Positions 40,989-49,871 of a stretch of 64,000 bases of DNA are shown one piece after another (within the stretch, counting starts at the first letter, position 1; each line of letters begins with the position of its first letter). The notes below the pieces were generated by a model. That model saw only the letters and a list, made by a program, of their open reading frames with translations, did not search any database and was not told the DNA's origin. Origin of the DNA: Myxococcales bacterium (lineage in GTDB: Bacteria; Myxococcota_A; Polyangia; Haliangiales; Haliangiaceae); assembly GCA_947483555.1 (NCBI GenBank), contig CANKMW010000027.1, forward strand, positions 1 through 64,000, read 5' to 3'. A program made the position numbers and the translations under genes.

Positions 40989-42803
40989 ATGCCGGCAGCC
41001 GGTCACTACCAGCCCAACCTCCGCGACATCTTCTTCAACCTGTTCGAGGTGCTCGACATCGAGCGCACCGCGCTCGGCAAGGCGCCGTTCGCGGCCCTCG
41101 ATGGCGACGGCGCGCGTGAGGCGCTGTCCGGCCTGTGCGAGTTCGTGCAGCAGTACTTTGCGCCCGCCTTCGCCGATGGCGACCGCGAGGGCGTGCGCTT
41201 CGATGGCGCCGGCAATGTCACGCTGCCGGCCAGCCTGACCCGCGCGCTGACCGCGTTCTACAAGGACGGCTGGAACAAGCTGGAGTTGCCCGAGCATCTC
41301 GGCGGCTACGGCGCCCCGCCGAGCGTGGCGTGGGCGGCGTTCGAGCTGATGGCCGGCGCCAACGCGGCGATCATCTTCTATATCCTCGGCAACTTCCACG
41401 CCAAGGTGGTCGACGCGGTCGGCACCGAGGATCAGAAGCGGCGCTACCTCCACAACATCCTCGACAAGCACTGGGGTGGCACCATGGTGCTGACCGAGCC
41501 CGACGCCGGTAGCGACGTCGGCGCCGGCACCACCAAGGCGACCCTGGTCGCCGGCGACGAGTACCTGCTCGAGGGCGTGAAGCGCTTCATCACCAACGGC
41601 GACTTCGACCAGCCCGAGAACATCGTGCACATGGTGCTGGCGCGACCCGAGGGTCGCGGTCCTGGCACCAAGGGGCTGTCGATGTTCATCGTACCCAAGT
41701 TCTGGGTCGAGGAAGATGGTTCGCTGGGCGCCCGCAACGGCGCGGTGGTGACCCAGGTCGAGCACAAGATGGGGATCAAGGCGTCGGCGACCTGCGAGCT
41801 GACGCTCGGCGCCAGCGCGCCCTGCCGCGGCCTCCTGGTCGGCGGTGTCCACGAGGGCATCGCGCAGATGTTCCAGATCATCGAGTACGCCCGCATGGGC
41901 GTGGGCACCAAGTCGATGGCCACCCTGTCGACGGCGTACGGCAACGCGCTGGCCTACACGCGGCTCCGCAAGCAGGGCGCCGATCTGGCCCGCGCCGGCG
42001 ACAAGAGCGCGCCGCGGGTCGAGATCATCCGTCACCCCGACGTGCGCCGCATGCTGATGCTGCAGAAGGCGTTCGCCGAGGGCTTGCGCGCGCTGGTGCT
42101 GTACACGGCGCACGTCCAGGACCAGGTGTTGCTGGCCGGCGGCCACGGCAAGGGCGGCGCCGACGCGCTCGACGCTCGCAACGATCTGCTCCTGCCGCTG
42201 GTCAAGGGCTACTCCTCGGAGAAGGTCTACGAGCTGCTCGGCGTCAGCCTGCAGTGCTTCGGCGGTTCGGGGTATTGCTCCGACTATCCGGTCGAGCAGT
42301 ACATCCGCGACCAGAAGATCGACTCCCTCTACGAGGGCACCACTCACATCCAGGCGCTGGATCTGTTCTTCCGCAAGGTGGCCCGCGATCGCGGCGCGAC
42401 CCTGCAGGCCCTGGTCGGCGACATCCAGGCCACGGCCGCGAGCTTGCCCGCGGCGCTCGCGGCCGAGAAGGCCGCGCTCGAGCAGGCGGTCGGCGAGGTC
42501 GGCGCGATCTTCATGGCCATGATGGGCAAGCTCGGCCAGTCGCCGTACCACGTCGGGCTCCACGGCAACCGCATCCTGTTCGCGCTCGCCGAGCTGGTGA
42601 TCGGCTGGCGGCTCCTGGTCAACGCCGAGGTGGCCCTGGCGCGCCGCGACGCGGCGGCCGACCGCGAGCGCCCGTTCTACGACGGCAAGGTCGCGGCGGC
42701 GCGCTTCTACTGCAAGGAGATCCTGCCCGCGATCGGCGCCAGCCGCCGCATCATCGAGCGCGGCGACCTGGCGCTGATGGAGCTGTCCGACGACAGCTTC
42801 TGA
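40989..42803 (+). CDS. Acyl-CoA dehydrogenase
   Basis: 604-residue FAD enzyme of the long acyl-CoA dehydrogenase type with an extra C-terminal domain (DmdC-like size), which oxidises acyl-CoA to enoyl-CoA. Key segments are MVLTEPDAGSDVGAGTTKA (about 157-175), VEHKMGIKASATCEL (about 258), YEGTTHIQALDLF (about 449) and a helical tail to the end. Substrate chain length is not evident. Very good -10-like TAGACT 7 bases before the ATG. No beta-oxidation partners lie next to it. Confidence 0.92.
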   Translation: MPAAGHYQPNLRDIFFNLFEVLDIERTALGKAPFAALDGDGAREALSGLCEFVQQYFAPAFADGDREGVRFDGAGNVTLPASLTRALTAFYKDGWNKLELPEHLGGYGAPPSVAWAAFELMAGANAAIIFYILGNFHAKVVDAVGTEDQKRRYLHNILDKHWGGTMVLTEPDAGSDVGAGTTKATLVAGDEYLLEGVKRFITNGDFDQPENIVHMVLARPEGRGPGTKGLSMFIVPKFWVEEDGSLGARNGAVVTQVEHKMGIKASATCELTLGASAPCRGLLVGGVHEGIAQMFQIIEYARMGVGTKSMATLSTAYGNALAYTRLRKQGADLARAGDKSAPRVEIIRHPDVRRMLMLQKAFAEGLRALVLYTAHVQDQVLLAGGHGKGGADALDARNDLLLPLVKGYSSEKVYELLGVSLQCFGGSGYCSDYPVEQYIRDQKIDSLYEGTTHIQALDLFFRKVARDRGATLQALVGDIQATAASLPAALAAEKAALEQAVGEVGAIFMAMMGKLGQSPYHVGLHGNRILFALAELVIGWRLLVNAEVALARRDAAADRERPFYDGKVAAARFYCKEILPAIGASRRIIERGDLALMELSDDSF

Positions 42804-42814
42804 GCGCGTGCCGT

Positions 42815-43294
42815 TCAGTACGGGCGGCCGTCGCGGTGCGTGAACTGCGCCGCGCCGTCGGCGCCCTTGCGGTAGTCCATGTCGACGTCGGGATCGGTGT
42901 AGATGCCGGCGTCGTCGGGATCGCGGTTGGAGATCTCGAGGTAGCGCGTCGGCCGATCGCTGCGGTTGACGAGCTGGTGGCCGAGCGTCGCGCCGGCGGC
43001 GAAGCCGGCGCACATGCCGGCGGTGAGCAGCTGGTCGCCGTCATCGGTGATCAGCACCACCTCGCCCTCGACGACGTAGACCAGCTCGTCCTCGGTGGTG
43101 TGCCAGTGCCGCATCGACGACTCCTTGCCGGGCGCCAGGGTCGTGAGGTTGACGCCGATGCGGGTCAAGCCGAGCGCGTCGCCGAGCGCGCGCTTGTCGC
43201 GGGGCAACACGCGCGACCGGTACGGCTCCGGATATCCCGAGCCGGTGCGCGGCTCGACGGTGGACGGATCGAGTGCGGGCGGGGTCAGCGACAT
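42815..43294 (-). CDS. Cupin domain protein
   Basis: 159 residues with both cupin motifs: HWHTTEDELVYVVEGE (about 79-94; His, His and Glu metal ligands) and GHQLVNRS (second His). The N-terminus (RVLPRDKRALGDALGL) and C-terminus (YRKGADGAAQFTHRDG) resemble metal-dependent cupins with unassigned activity. ATG with TAGGCT 6 bases upstream. Convergent with the acyl-CoA dehydrogenase gene (11-base gap). Confidence 0.85.
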   Translation of the reverse strand: MSLTPPALDPSTVEPRTGSGYPEPYRSRVLPRDKRALGDALGLTRIGVNLTTLAPGKESSMRHWHTTEDELVYVVEGEVVLITDDGDQLLTAGMCAGFAAGATLGHQLVNRSDRPTRYLEISNRDPDDAGIYTDPDVDMDYRKGADGAAQFTHRDGRPY

Positions 43295-43359
43295 GCGGGC
43301 AGCCTACCTCGCGATCGTCGCGACCGTCGACCGGCCACCCGTGGTCTGCGCTCCCGGTC

Positions 43360-44073
43360 CTAGCCGTCGCGCAGCTGCTCGAGCAAGGGCGCCAGCGCGT
43401 CGGCGACCCGGGCGCAGCCGCCGGGGGAGTGGGTGACCGCGAAGGAGGTCTCGATCTGGATGCCGGCGTAGCGGTGGCCGGCGAGCTCGTCACGCAGGGA
43501 GGTCGTGATGCCGGGACCGACGCCGCGATACGGCTGGTTGGCGCGCACGTCGAGGCCGGCGGCGCGCAGCCCGAACTGCAGGCGCTCGGCGAGCTCGGCC
43601 TCGAACGGCGTGCCCGGATCGTAGAGCACCCCGACGTCGAAGCGACGGGCGGACGGATCCAGCGCCGGATCGAAGCTGTGCGACGACACCTGCAGGCAAG
43701 CGCCGACCGAGAGCAGGCGAGCGCGCGCGTCGCGGCGCACCGCCTCCCAGTACGGCGCGTGGTACTCGGCGAGGCGGTGAGCGCGGCCGGCGTCGTCGAG
43801 GTGTGCGTTGCCCGGCACGGCGGCGCCGTAGCTGCAGCGCGGCACGACGTCGGGGTGGTCGGGGCCGCGGTTGAGGTCGACCCACATGCGCGAGAAGGCG
43901 CCGGTGTGCACGGGCAGGCCGAGGGTCTCGCCGAGGCGGGCGGCGATATCGTAGGCGCCCGGGTCCCAGCTGGCTTGCGAGCGGAGCACGTCGTCGGGCA
44001 CGCCGAGGTCGACGCCGGGTGGCAGGGTCCAGGAGGCGTGCTCGCAGGACAGGACGAGGCCGAGGCCGATCAC
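43360..44073 (-). CDS. N-formylglutamate amidohydrolase-like protein
   Basis: 237 residues. Motifs typical of the FGase family: LSCEHASWTLPPGVD (near 8-22), VDLNRGPDHPD, VSSHSFDP and FDVGVLYDPG. These enzymes release formate from N-formyl amino acids in histidine catabolism, but many homologues lack a confirmed substrate and no hut genes are present. The start is GTG; TACCTT ends 10 bases upstream. A longer frame would read through the neighbouring repeat. Confidence 0.8.
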   Translation of the reverse strand: MIGLGLVLSCEHASWTLPPGVDLGVPDDVLRSQASWDPGAYDIAARLGETLGLPVHTGAFSRMWVDLNRGPDHPDVVPRCSYGAAVPGNAHLDDAGRAHRLAEYHAPYWEAVRRDARARLLSVGACLQVSSHSFDPALDPSARRFDVGVLYDPGTPFEAELAERLQFGLRAAGLDVRANQPYRGVGPGITTSLRDELAGHRYAGIQIETSFAVTHSPGGCARVADALAPLLEQLRDG

Positions 44074-44091
44074 GACGGAGGAGAAGGTAGC

Positions 44092-44170
44092 AGGTGACGG
44101 TGACGGTGACGGTGTCGGCGACGGTTTCGGTTTCGGCGACGGTTTCGGCGACGGCCGCGGCCTCGGCTCA
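44092..44170. repeat. GACGGT/TTTCGG-type hexamer array
   Basis: Begins with four GACGGT-like units and continues as imperfect GTCGGC, GACGGT, TTCGGT units up to GGCCTCGGC. It is period six, occupies the gap between two minus-strand genes and directly touches the stop codon of the gene on its right. Confidence 0.85.
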
Positions 44171-44707
44171 CGCGTCGGCGACCGTGGTCTCCTCGATGGT
44201 GGCCAGAAAGTCGGTCCGCGCCGCGCGGCGCCGCGCACACAGCTCCAACCAGGACGCCACGAAGTGGGCGACGTCCACGTAGTAACGCGCGTCCGCGACC
44301 TTGCGGAAGCCGGTCAGGACCGCCCGCTGGTAGCCGGTCGACTTCTTGACGCCGGTGTACAGCTCCCAGCGCAACGCTCCGCCCGCCGCCGCGGCGCGGT
44401 CGATGATGCGCTCGCCCAGCCACAGCGCGGCGTCCACGGCCAGGCCGGCAAACCGCGGCGCTTGCGCGCCGTCGATGGCGTCGAGCCCGGCGGCGGCCGC
44501 CGTGGCCGCCAGCCATTCCCCGAGCACGACCGTGGCCCGGTCACCGGCCAGCGAGATCCCGTCATGCGTTGCCAGCGCGCTCAGCGCCTGGCAGCGCACC
44601 GACCGCACCGCCATGAGCGTCGCAAACGCTCGCTCGGCGGCTTCGCGCGGTGCATCCCGGAGTGGACCGGCGACACCGAGATCGAGCGGTTGCCACGGAT
44701 CCGGCAT
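44168..44707 (-). CDS. Hypothetical protein
   Basis: 179 residues, soluble, helix-rich, starting MPDPWQPLDLGVAGPLRDAP. It contains LAVDAALWLGERIIDRAAAAG and KKSTGYQRAVLTGFRKVADARYY. No family recognised. The ATG at 44707 lies about 14 bases after TACAAC; there is no clear ribosome binding site. Divergent from the secreted-protein gene, with a gap of about 110 bases. Confidence 0.6.
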   Translation of the reverse strand: MPDPWQPLDLGVAGPLRDAPREAAERAFATLMAVRSVRCQALSALATHDGISLAGDRATVVLGEWLAATAAAAGLDAIDGAQAPRFAGLAVDAALWLGERIIDRAAAAGGALRWELYTGVKKSTGYQRAVLTGFRKVADARYYVDVAHFVASWLELCARRRAARTDFLATIEETTVADA

Positions 44708-44818
44708 GTGAGCAGGCGCTGGTTGTACCGCGGATTGTCGAGACCCCGCGAAGGCTTGCGAGGGCGTCAGATCAGATCGCCCCCGTCGTGCGTGCACATG
44801 GTCAAGGAGCCTGCCCCG

Positions 44819-46261
44819 ATGAGCCCTCGCCACACCCGCATCCACCACCGCAGCGTTCACCTTCGTAGCCGCGTGACCCGCGCTGCCCTTGCCGCCGTCA
44901 CCACGGCGGCGCTGCTCACGCCACCGGCGCTCGCCCAGCCCGGCCAACCGGGCGCGGCGATCGTCCTCGCCGATCCGGCGCCGCCCTCGTTCGCGGCCAT
45001 CGTGTCGCAGGTCGCCGGCATGGTCTCCGACAGCGATGCGCAGACGCTGGTCCGGAGGCACGGTCTCGGGATCGTGAACCTGACCTGGGAGGACACCGGT
45101 CGCTGGGAAGGCAGCTCGGTCGGCCCCAACATCAGCGACGTCACCATCGAGGTCGAGGCCAGCAACGACGCCAGCGGGCGGCAGACCTACCTGATGCCGG
45201 TCATCCGCCACGACAACTTCAGCGACAAGACCGCTGACGTGAAGATGGACCGCATCTTCATCCCGGTCGGCAACCACAGGGGCGGCAAGCTCGAGACCAT
45301 CACGCTCACGCAGTTGCTCGCCCACCCGACCCGCTACCTGAGCGCCACCGGCAAGGGCAAGATCGTCAGTGGCTCGCTGCTGGCGCCGCGGCGCGACCGC
45401 CACGTCCTGGTCAGCGCGCAGCACGCGTTCCTGCCGGTGCCCACGGACGGCAAGGCCACCTTCTGGCCGGTGATCTTCAACTACCAGTCGTACCAGGAAC
45501 ACCCGGCCGTGCTCACGATCCTGGTCACCCGCCAGGGCGCGAGCATGACGATCATCGACAACGCCCGCGACACCGTGACCGGCGGTGGCAGCTGGGGCCA
45601 GCGCCTGTACTTCAACCAGGACGGCAAGAAGGCGCCGCTCATCGCCGAGCGCATGAAGGATGTGCAGCGCAAGGGCACCACCGCCAACGGCGAGGCCGCG
45701 GCGTCGCTCGGCGAGGATGCCAACCTCCTCATGCTCATCCAGGTGCCGCTCAAGCAGAAGGAGCTGGCGCGGATGGCCGGCGGCTACGGCTACGGCGCCG
45801 GCGGCATGGCGCTCGCCGACGCCGAGATGGCGCCGTCGCCGCCACCCGTAACCAAGGGCGCGGCGCGCGGTCGCGACTCCGACGTCGACGTCGCGGTGCT
45901 CGGGCACGGCGAGACCGAGGGGCCGTACACCGAGCTCGACGGTCTCAAGATCGAGCGCGATCCGCGTTTCCCGGTCCGCGTCACGGTGCAGTTCTATCAG
46001 GCGACCTCGAACGGCGTGGTCTCGGTCGCCGACGTCGCGCGGATGTCGGAGCAGATCGACAAGGTCTACGCCAAGGGCGACTACGTCGGTTCGCTGGTGG
46101 TGCCCGGCCCCGGTGGCCGCCGTCGTCCGACCCGCTGGGATGGCGCCGGCCCGCGGCCCGACGCCGACGGCCTCTACAGCTTCCCGGGCCTCGAGGCGCG
46201 GTTCCGTCGCTTCGGCTTCTTCTGGGCGCCGGTGGTCGAGCTGCCCGTGGTCGTGAAGTAG
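44819..46261 (+). CDS. Secreted protein of unknown function
   Basis: 480 residues with a long basic signal peptide (about 1-40, ALAAVTTAALLTPPALA). The mature protein is a mixture of strands and helices with VGNHRGGKLETI, RDRHVLVSAQHAFLPVP and a long Pro/Gly-rich loop near 345. No known domain recognised. AAGGAG is 12 bases upstream of ATG; an in-frame ATG at 44798 is possible but would put extra residues before the signal peptide. Probably extracytoplasmic. Confidence 0.7.
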   Translation: MSPRHTRIHHRSVHLRSRVTRAALAAVTTAALLTPPALAQPGQPGAAIVLADPAPPSFAAIVSQVAGMVSDSDAQTLVRRHGLGIVNLTWEDTGRWEGSSVGPNISDVTIEVEASNDASGRQTYLMPVIRHDNFSDKTADVKMDRIFIPVGNHRGGKLETITLTQLLAHPTRYLSATGKGKIVSGSLLAPRRDRHVLVSAQHAFLPVPTDGKATFWPVIFNYQSYQEHPAVLTILVTRQGASMTIIDNARDTVTGGGSWGQRLYFNQDGKKAPLIAERMKDVQRKGTTANGEAAASLGEDANLLMLIQVPLKQKELARMAGGYGYGAGGMALADAEMAPSPPPVTKGAARGRDSDVDVAVLGHGETEGPYTELDGLKIERDPRFPVRVTVQFYQATSNGVVSVADVARMSEQIDKVYAKGDYVGSLVVPGPGGRRRPTRWDGAGPRPDADGLYSFPGLEARFRRFGFFWAPVVELPVVVK

Positions 46262-46295
46262 TCTGCCGCGCCTCGGCTCGGGCTCACGCGACCGA

Positions 46296-47012
46296 TCACG
46301 GCCGCAGCGCCGGCGGCACCAGCGCGGCCGCCAGCAGCGCGGCGAGCGCGACGACACCGCCGTGAACTAGGCCGACATGCAGGCCGTCGGCGATGGGGCA
46401 GTGGAGGTGCAGCAGCAGCCCGCCGAGCGAGCCGCCGGCCGCGCCGAGGGCGGCCGCGGTGGCGCGGGAGCCGACCGGCGCCGCGCCGCGAAGCAGCAAC
46501 GTACCGAGCACCACCGGCACCACCGCCGTGATGAGACCTTGCGACAGGCAGGCGTGGGCGGAGCCGAGGCCGAGGTGGAGGCTGCTCGGAGCGCTGCGCG
46601 CCAGCACGAAGCCGGCGACCACGAACCCGACCGCGGTGGTCGCGGCCAGCCAGCCGCCCAGCCGCCAGCGCGGCATCATGCTGCCCGGGCGAGGCACCAG
46701 CGAGACCCACAACGGGACCGCAAACCCGGTGAACCAGGCCGCGAGGTAGAGCACGAGCCAGGTGCGTGGCAGCTCGTCGAGCTCGCGCCGGACCGCGACG
46801 ACGGCGAGCACGATCGCGGCGTAGGCGAGCGACACCGCCGTGGCGATCAGCGCCTGGCGCACGGGGCGGCGCGGCGTGACCGGCATAAGCGCGTGCAGCT
46901 CGAGCTCGAGCGCCGCCGAGATCCACGGTGGCGGTGACGCGCGCGGCTGGCCCACCGAGCCGCGCGGATCGGCTGCAAACGAACCGGCGTCACCGTCGCT
47001 AGACTGGGTCAT
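46296..47012 (-). CDS. Membrane protein of NrsF/DUF1109-like type
   Basis: 238 residues with a cytoplasmic N-terminus of about 50 and six transmembrane helices. The late part CLSQGLITAVVPVVLGTLLLRGAAP, LHLHCPIADGLHVGLVHGG matches the DUF1109/NrsF pattern, including a conserved Cys in HC. NrsF proteins act as anti-sigma factors for ECF sigma factors, but no sigma gene lies beside it, so its target would be elsewhere. Start ATG at 47012 (MTQSSDGDAG). Confidence 0.65.
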   Translation of the reverse strand: MTQSSDGDAGSFAADPRGSVGQPRASPPPWISAALELELHALMPVTPRRPVRQALIATAVSLAYAAIVLAVVAVRRELDELPRTWLVLYLAAWFTGFAVPLWVSLVPRPGSMMPRWRLGGWLAATTAVGFVVAGFVLARSAPSSLHLGLGSAHACLSQGLITAVVPVVLGTLLLRGAAPVGSRATAAALGAAGGSLGGLLLHLHCPIADGLHVGLVHGGVVALAALLAAALVPPALRP

Positions 47013-47112
47013 GAGCGCCTGGGCATGGTCGTCATCGCCGCTGGCCGATCCACATACGCTCGCCATCCCGGGCGGTTACGGGCCAGTTTGGGGACCGGAC
47101 GGGCCCCACCGC

Positions 47113-47130
47113 CTGACGCGTGCGCGTCAG
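47113..47130. promoter_or_regulatory. Perfect 18-bp palindrome
   Basis: CTGACGCG-tg-CGCGTCAG between divergent genes, about 60 bases upstream of the 54-residue protein's promoter. Possible binding site; no known factor matches. Confidence 0.3.
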
Positions 47131-47187
47131 CGCGGAGCCGGGCCCCGAAGCCCTCGGTGGGCCCCGTGCAGGTGCCTGGTTACGGGC

Positions 47188-47215
47188 TTGACGCCGGACC
47201 TGGCTCGACTAGACT
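47188..47215 (+). promoter_or_regulatory. Promoter of the basic 54-residue protein
   Basis: TTGACG (47188-47193), 16-base spacer, TAGACT (47210-47215). The predicted transcript has a leader of about 34 bases with ACGAGG before the GTG, unlike the leaderless units around it. Confidence 0.6.
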
Positions 47216-47255
47216 GCGGCCTCCCGAAAACCGGAATCCGTCAACGAGGTTAGCC

Positions 47256-47420
47256 GTGGCCGCTGGACGCTCGAAGAAGAAGCTGAAGAACCGCCCCAAG
47301 TACAAGGTCGAGCGCTTTCTGCGCGGCCGGAAGACGAAGGCGAAGAAGAAGGCGGCGCACAAGCGCGGCCTGAACCGTAACCGCAAGCGTCGACAGGCGA
47401 AGGGGTCGCGAAAGAAGTAG
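47256..47420 (+). CDS. Extremely basic 54-residue protein
   Basis: Of 54 residues, 27 are Lys or Arg and only one is acidic; it starts MAAGRSKKKLKN and ends KGSRKK. No Cys, no hydrophobic helix. It looks like a nucleic-acid-binding or ribosome-associated peptide; histone H1-like and ribosomal-protein-like alternatives are both open. GTG start with ACGAGG 8 bases upstream and a strong sigma70-type promoter. No similar small protein recognised by name. Confidence 0.75.
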   Translation: MAAGRSKKKLKNRPKYKVERFLRGRKTKAKKKAAHKRGLNRNRKRRQAKGSRKK

Positions 47421-47462
47421 CTACCGGGTCGACCGGGTCTACCGGGTCACGGCGGCAGCAGG

Positions 47463-48155
47463 TCAGGGCAGCGCCGCCACCGACCACGCGATCAGGAGCT
47501 GCGCACCATAGTAGAGCGGCAGCCCGATCGCGCGGTTCCACACGTCCTTGACGACGAAGCGGTCGCGCGCGACCGCGAGGTCGGAGGCATAGAACGCGAC
47601 TGCGCCGGCGGTGGCGAGCATGCCCGCGGTCGGGTCGACGGCGGTGCCGTGGATCGTGACCGCGATGCCGCCGATCACCATCGCCGTGATCACGAGCAGG
47701 TACCCGATCACCGGGAGCCGCATCCGGCCCAGTCGTGGCCACAGCCAGCGCAGCACGACCGCGGCGGCGATCATCGTCGCCGCGACCACCGGCACCATGG
47801 CGCCATCCGCCCACCGGCGGGGCGAGACGATCTGGCTGAAGGCGACCACGTACGCGAGATGGCCGCCGAGGAACGCGACCAGGCCGGCGAGAAAGGCGCG
47901 GTCGGACTCGTACATCAACAGGATGTCGCCGATCGCACCGAGGACCAGGCCGGCGGCGACCCAGCGCACCACGTCGGCGCCGGCGTCGCGGCCGAACGCG
48001 CCGGTCACCACCGGCACGGCGACGAACGCGATCGACGCCAGCGGCTTCCAGCGAAAGCGCCCGCCGCGATCGCGACGTACCTCGGCGCCGACCAGAGCGG
48101 CGAGGGCGGCCAGGCACACGGCGGTGGCAAGCAGCCCGAGCAGTCCGCCGCTCAT
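47463..48155 (-). CDS. Lysoplasmalogenase-like membrane protein (YhhN family)
   Basis: 230 residues with about eight hydrophobic helices. Motifs of the YhhN/TMEM86 family include GAIGDILLMYE, FLGGHLAYVVAF, FYASDLAVARDRF and NRAIGLPLYYGAQLLIAWS. TMEM86B hydrolyses lysoplasmalogen; bacterial homologues may do the same, and myxobacteria are known for making plasmalogen-type ether lipids. The start overlaps the stop of the gene upstream as ATGA. Confidence 0.85.
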   Translation of the reverse strand: MSGGLLGLLATAVCLAALAALVGAEVRRDRGGRFRWKPLASIAFVAVPVVTGAFGRDAGADVVRWVAAGLVLGAIGDILLMYESDRAFLAGLVAFLGGHLAYVVAFSQIVSPRRWADGAMVPVVAATMIAAAVVLRWLWPRLGRMRLPVIGYLLVITAMVIGGIAVTIHGTAVDPTAGMLATAGAVAFYASDLAVARDRFVVKDVWNRAIGLPLYYGAQLLIAWSVAALP

Positions 48156-49468
48156 GGAGCCGGGGTCCCGGTCTCGCGTGCCGGCCGCCAGCCGCGCAGG
48201 GCGGCGTCGACCAGCTCGAGGCGATCCTGACCCCAGAACACCAGCGGGCCGGCGGGCGCGTGGACGACGCACGTCGGGGCACCGAAGACGCCGGCGGTGC
48301 GCGCCGCGCTCGTCGCGTCGACCAGCGCCTGCTTCACGGCCGGATCGCCGGTGCGGTCGACCAGCGCCGGATCGAGGCCGACGTCGACGGCAAGCTCGCG
48401 CAGCACGCGGGCATCGGAGATGTCGCGGTCCTCGACCCAGTAGGCGGCGAAGATCCGGTCGACGAGCGCCGCTGCCGCATCGCCGGCGCACGACGTCAGC
48501 CGCAGCGGAGCGATGGTGCGCATCGGAAAGCGACTCGGGAACCGGAACGGCACACCCCACCAGTTCGCCCACCGGCCGAGCTCGCGGCCGATGTAGGTGC
48601 GCTTGGCCGCCGGCATCGTGAACAGCGGCACGTCGGGCGTGCCGATCTCCTTGAACAGCGCACCGAGCAACATCGGCCGCCAGCGCAGCGTCGCGCCGGC
48701 GGCGGCCGCGATGGCGCCGATCTGGGTCGCGCCGAGGTACGCGAACGGCGAGCTGAAGTCGAACCAGAAGTCGACCGCCGGTGGCGTGGCCAGCGGTGGC
48801 GCCGCCGGGCGACCGTCGGCGGCGGTCCGGATCGAGGGCGCGTCGGTGTCGGGATCCCAGCCCGCGAGGACTGCCTCCAGCCAGTGCAGCCGGTCCTGGC
48901 CCCACAGCAACACCGGCGCCGCGCCATCGCGGTGCACGACCATCGCGGGGGCGCCGAAGATGCCGTGGGCGACGGCCTGATCGGTGCGGCGCCGCAGCTC
49001 GTCCTTGACCGCGTCGCCGTCGGCGGCGGCCCGGGCCGCGGCGACGTCGGCGTCGCGCAGCCCGGCGCCGATGAGCGCGGCGGTGATGACGTCGTCGGAG
49101 GTGACGTCCTCGCCGCGCTCCCAGTAGGCGGCGTAGATCGCGTGCATGGCCGCCGACCAGCGCGATCCGGGCAGTCCGAGCATGGTGCGCAGCGCGCGGA
49201 CGGTGCGCATCGGATGGGCGGCCGGGATCTCGAGCGGCACGCCCAGGCGGTCGGCCCACCGGGTCATGTCACGGCCGTTGTTGGCGGCCCTGGGCGGCGA
49301 CAGCGTCGCCATCGGACCCTCGCCAGCCCCGGTCAGGCGAAAGACGCCACCGAGCAGCATCGGCGCCAGCACCAGCCGGGCACCGGCGTGGGCGCAGATC
49401 TCCTCGACGCGGCGGGAGGCCAGAAACGCGTACGGGCACGAGAAGTCGAACCAGAACTCGACGTGCAC
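48152..49468 (-). CDS. Tandem DsbA-family (HCCA isomerase-like) fusion
   Basis: 438 residues made of two homologous domains of about 210 each. Domain 1 begins HVEFWFDFSCPYAFLASRR and ends in LLWGQDRLHWLEAVLAG; domain 2 begins VDFWFDFSSPFAYLGATQ and ends LVFWGQDRLELVDAALRG. Both resemble 2-hydroxychromene-2-carboxylate isomerase-type thioredoxin folds, which use glutathione and a Ser at the FSPY site; domain 1 has SCPY, domain 2 has SSPF. The usual enzyme has a single domain. GTG start at 49468. Coupled to the lysoplasmalogenase gene by ATGA. Confidence 0.85.
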   Translation of the reverse strand: MHVEFWFDFSCPYAFLASRRVEEICAHAGARLVLAPMLLGGVFRLTGAGEGPMATLSPPRAANNGRDMTRWADRLGVPLEIPAAHPMRTVRALRTMLGLPGSRWSAAMHAIYAAYWERGEDVTSDDVITAALIGAGLRDADVAAARAAADGDAVKDELRRRTDQAVAHGIFGAPAMVVHRDGAAPVLLWGQDRLHWLEAVLAGWDPDTDAPSIRTAADGRPAAPPLATPPAVDFWFDFSSPFAYLGATQIGAIAAAAGATLRWRPMLLGALFKEIGTPDVPLFTMPAAKRTYIGRELGRWANWWGVPFRFPSRFPMRTIAPLRLTSCAGDAAAALVDRIFAAYWVEDRDISDARVLRELAVDVGLDPALVDRTGDPAVKQALVDATSAARTAGVFGAPTCVVHAPAGPLVFWGQDRLELVDAALRGWRPARETGTPAP

Positions 49469-49508
49469 CGGGGCACCATCGCACAGCTTTCGAGCGCCAC
49501 AACCCTCT

Positions 49509-49536
49509 TTGACACCCCGACCACCAGCGATACACT
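49509..49536 (+). promoter_or_regulatory. Promoter of the 91-residue protein
   Basis: TTGACA (49509-49514), 16-base spacer, TACACT (49531-49536). The start codon lies 10 bases after the -10 box, with GGGAGG in between, so the leader would be only a few bases long. Confidence 0.6.
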
Positions 49537-49546
49537 CGGGAGGTTC

Positions 49547-49822
49547 ATGGCCAAGCTGATCGAGGGATTCAAGGACGGCAAGCCCGAGCTGGGGCGCCGC
49601 ACGTTCCTCGTACCCGAGAGTCACTCCGAGGTGCTCGCGCTCCTGTACCACGAGCGCACCGGCATCGTCGGCGGCCTGCCGGTCGGTCCGGTGACCACCG
49701 ATCCGTGCGGTGCGCACGGGATCCGCATGTACCCCGACCAGGATCCATCGATCCTGGAGGAGACCCGGCGCTACTTCGAGAAGCTGTCCGAGCGGTTCTC
49801 GAACGATCTCGCCAAGGCCTGA
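49547..49822 (+). CDS. Small hypothetical protein
   Basis: 91 residues, MAKLIEGFKDGKPELGRRTF at the N-terminus, a central PVTTDPCGAHGIRMYPDQDP and a helical C-terminus. No signal peptide, one Cys. I do not recognise a family. The start has GGGAGG 4-9 bases upstream. Divergent from the DsbA-like fusion and 49 bases before the propeller lipoprotein. Confidence 0.7.
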   Translation: MAKLIEGFKDGKPELGRRTFLVPESHSEVLALLYHERTGIVGGLPVGPVTTDPCGAHGIRMYPDQDPSILEETRRYFEKLSERFSNDLAKA

Positions 49823-49871
49823 TGCGAGGCGAACGAGTGCGACGCACGGTTGGTCTGATAGGTTGAGCAGC

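Noticed and set aside
44264..44818. Upstream extension of the secreted protein frame.
   Set aside because: It runs antisense to the 179-residue gene; the signal peptide begins at 44819.
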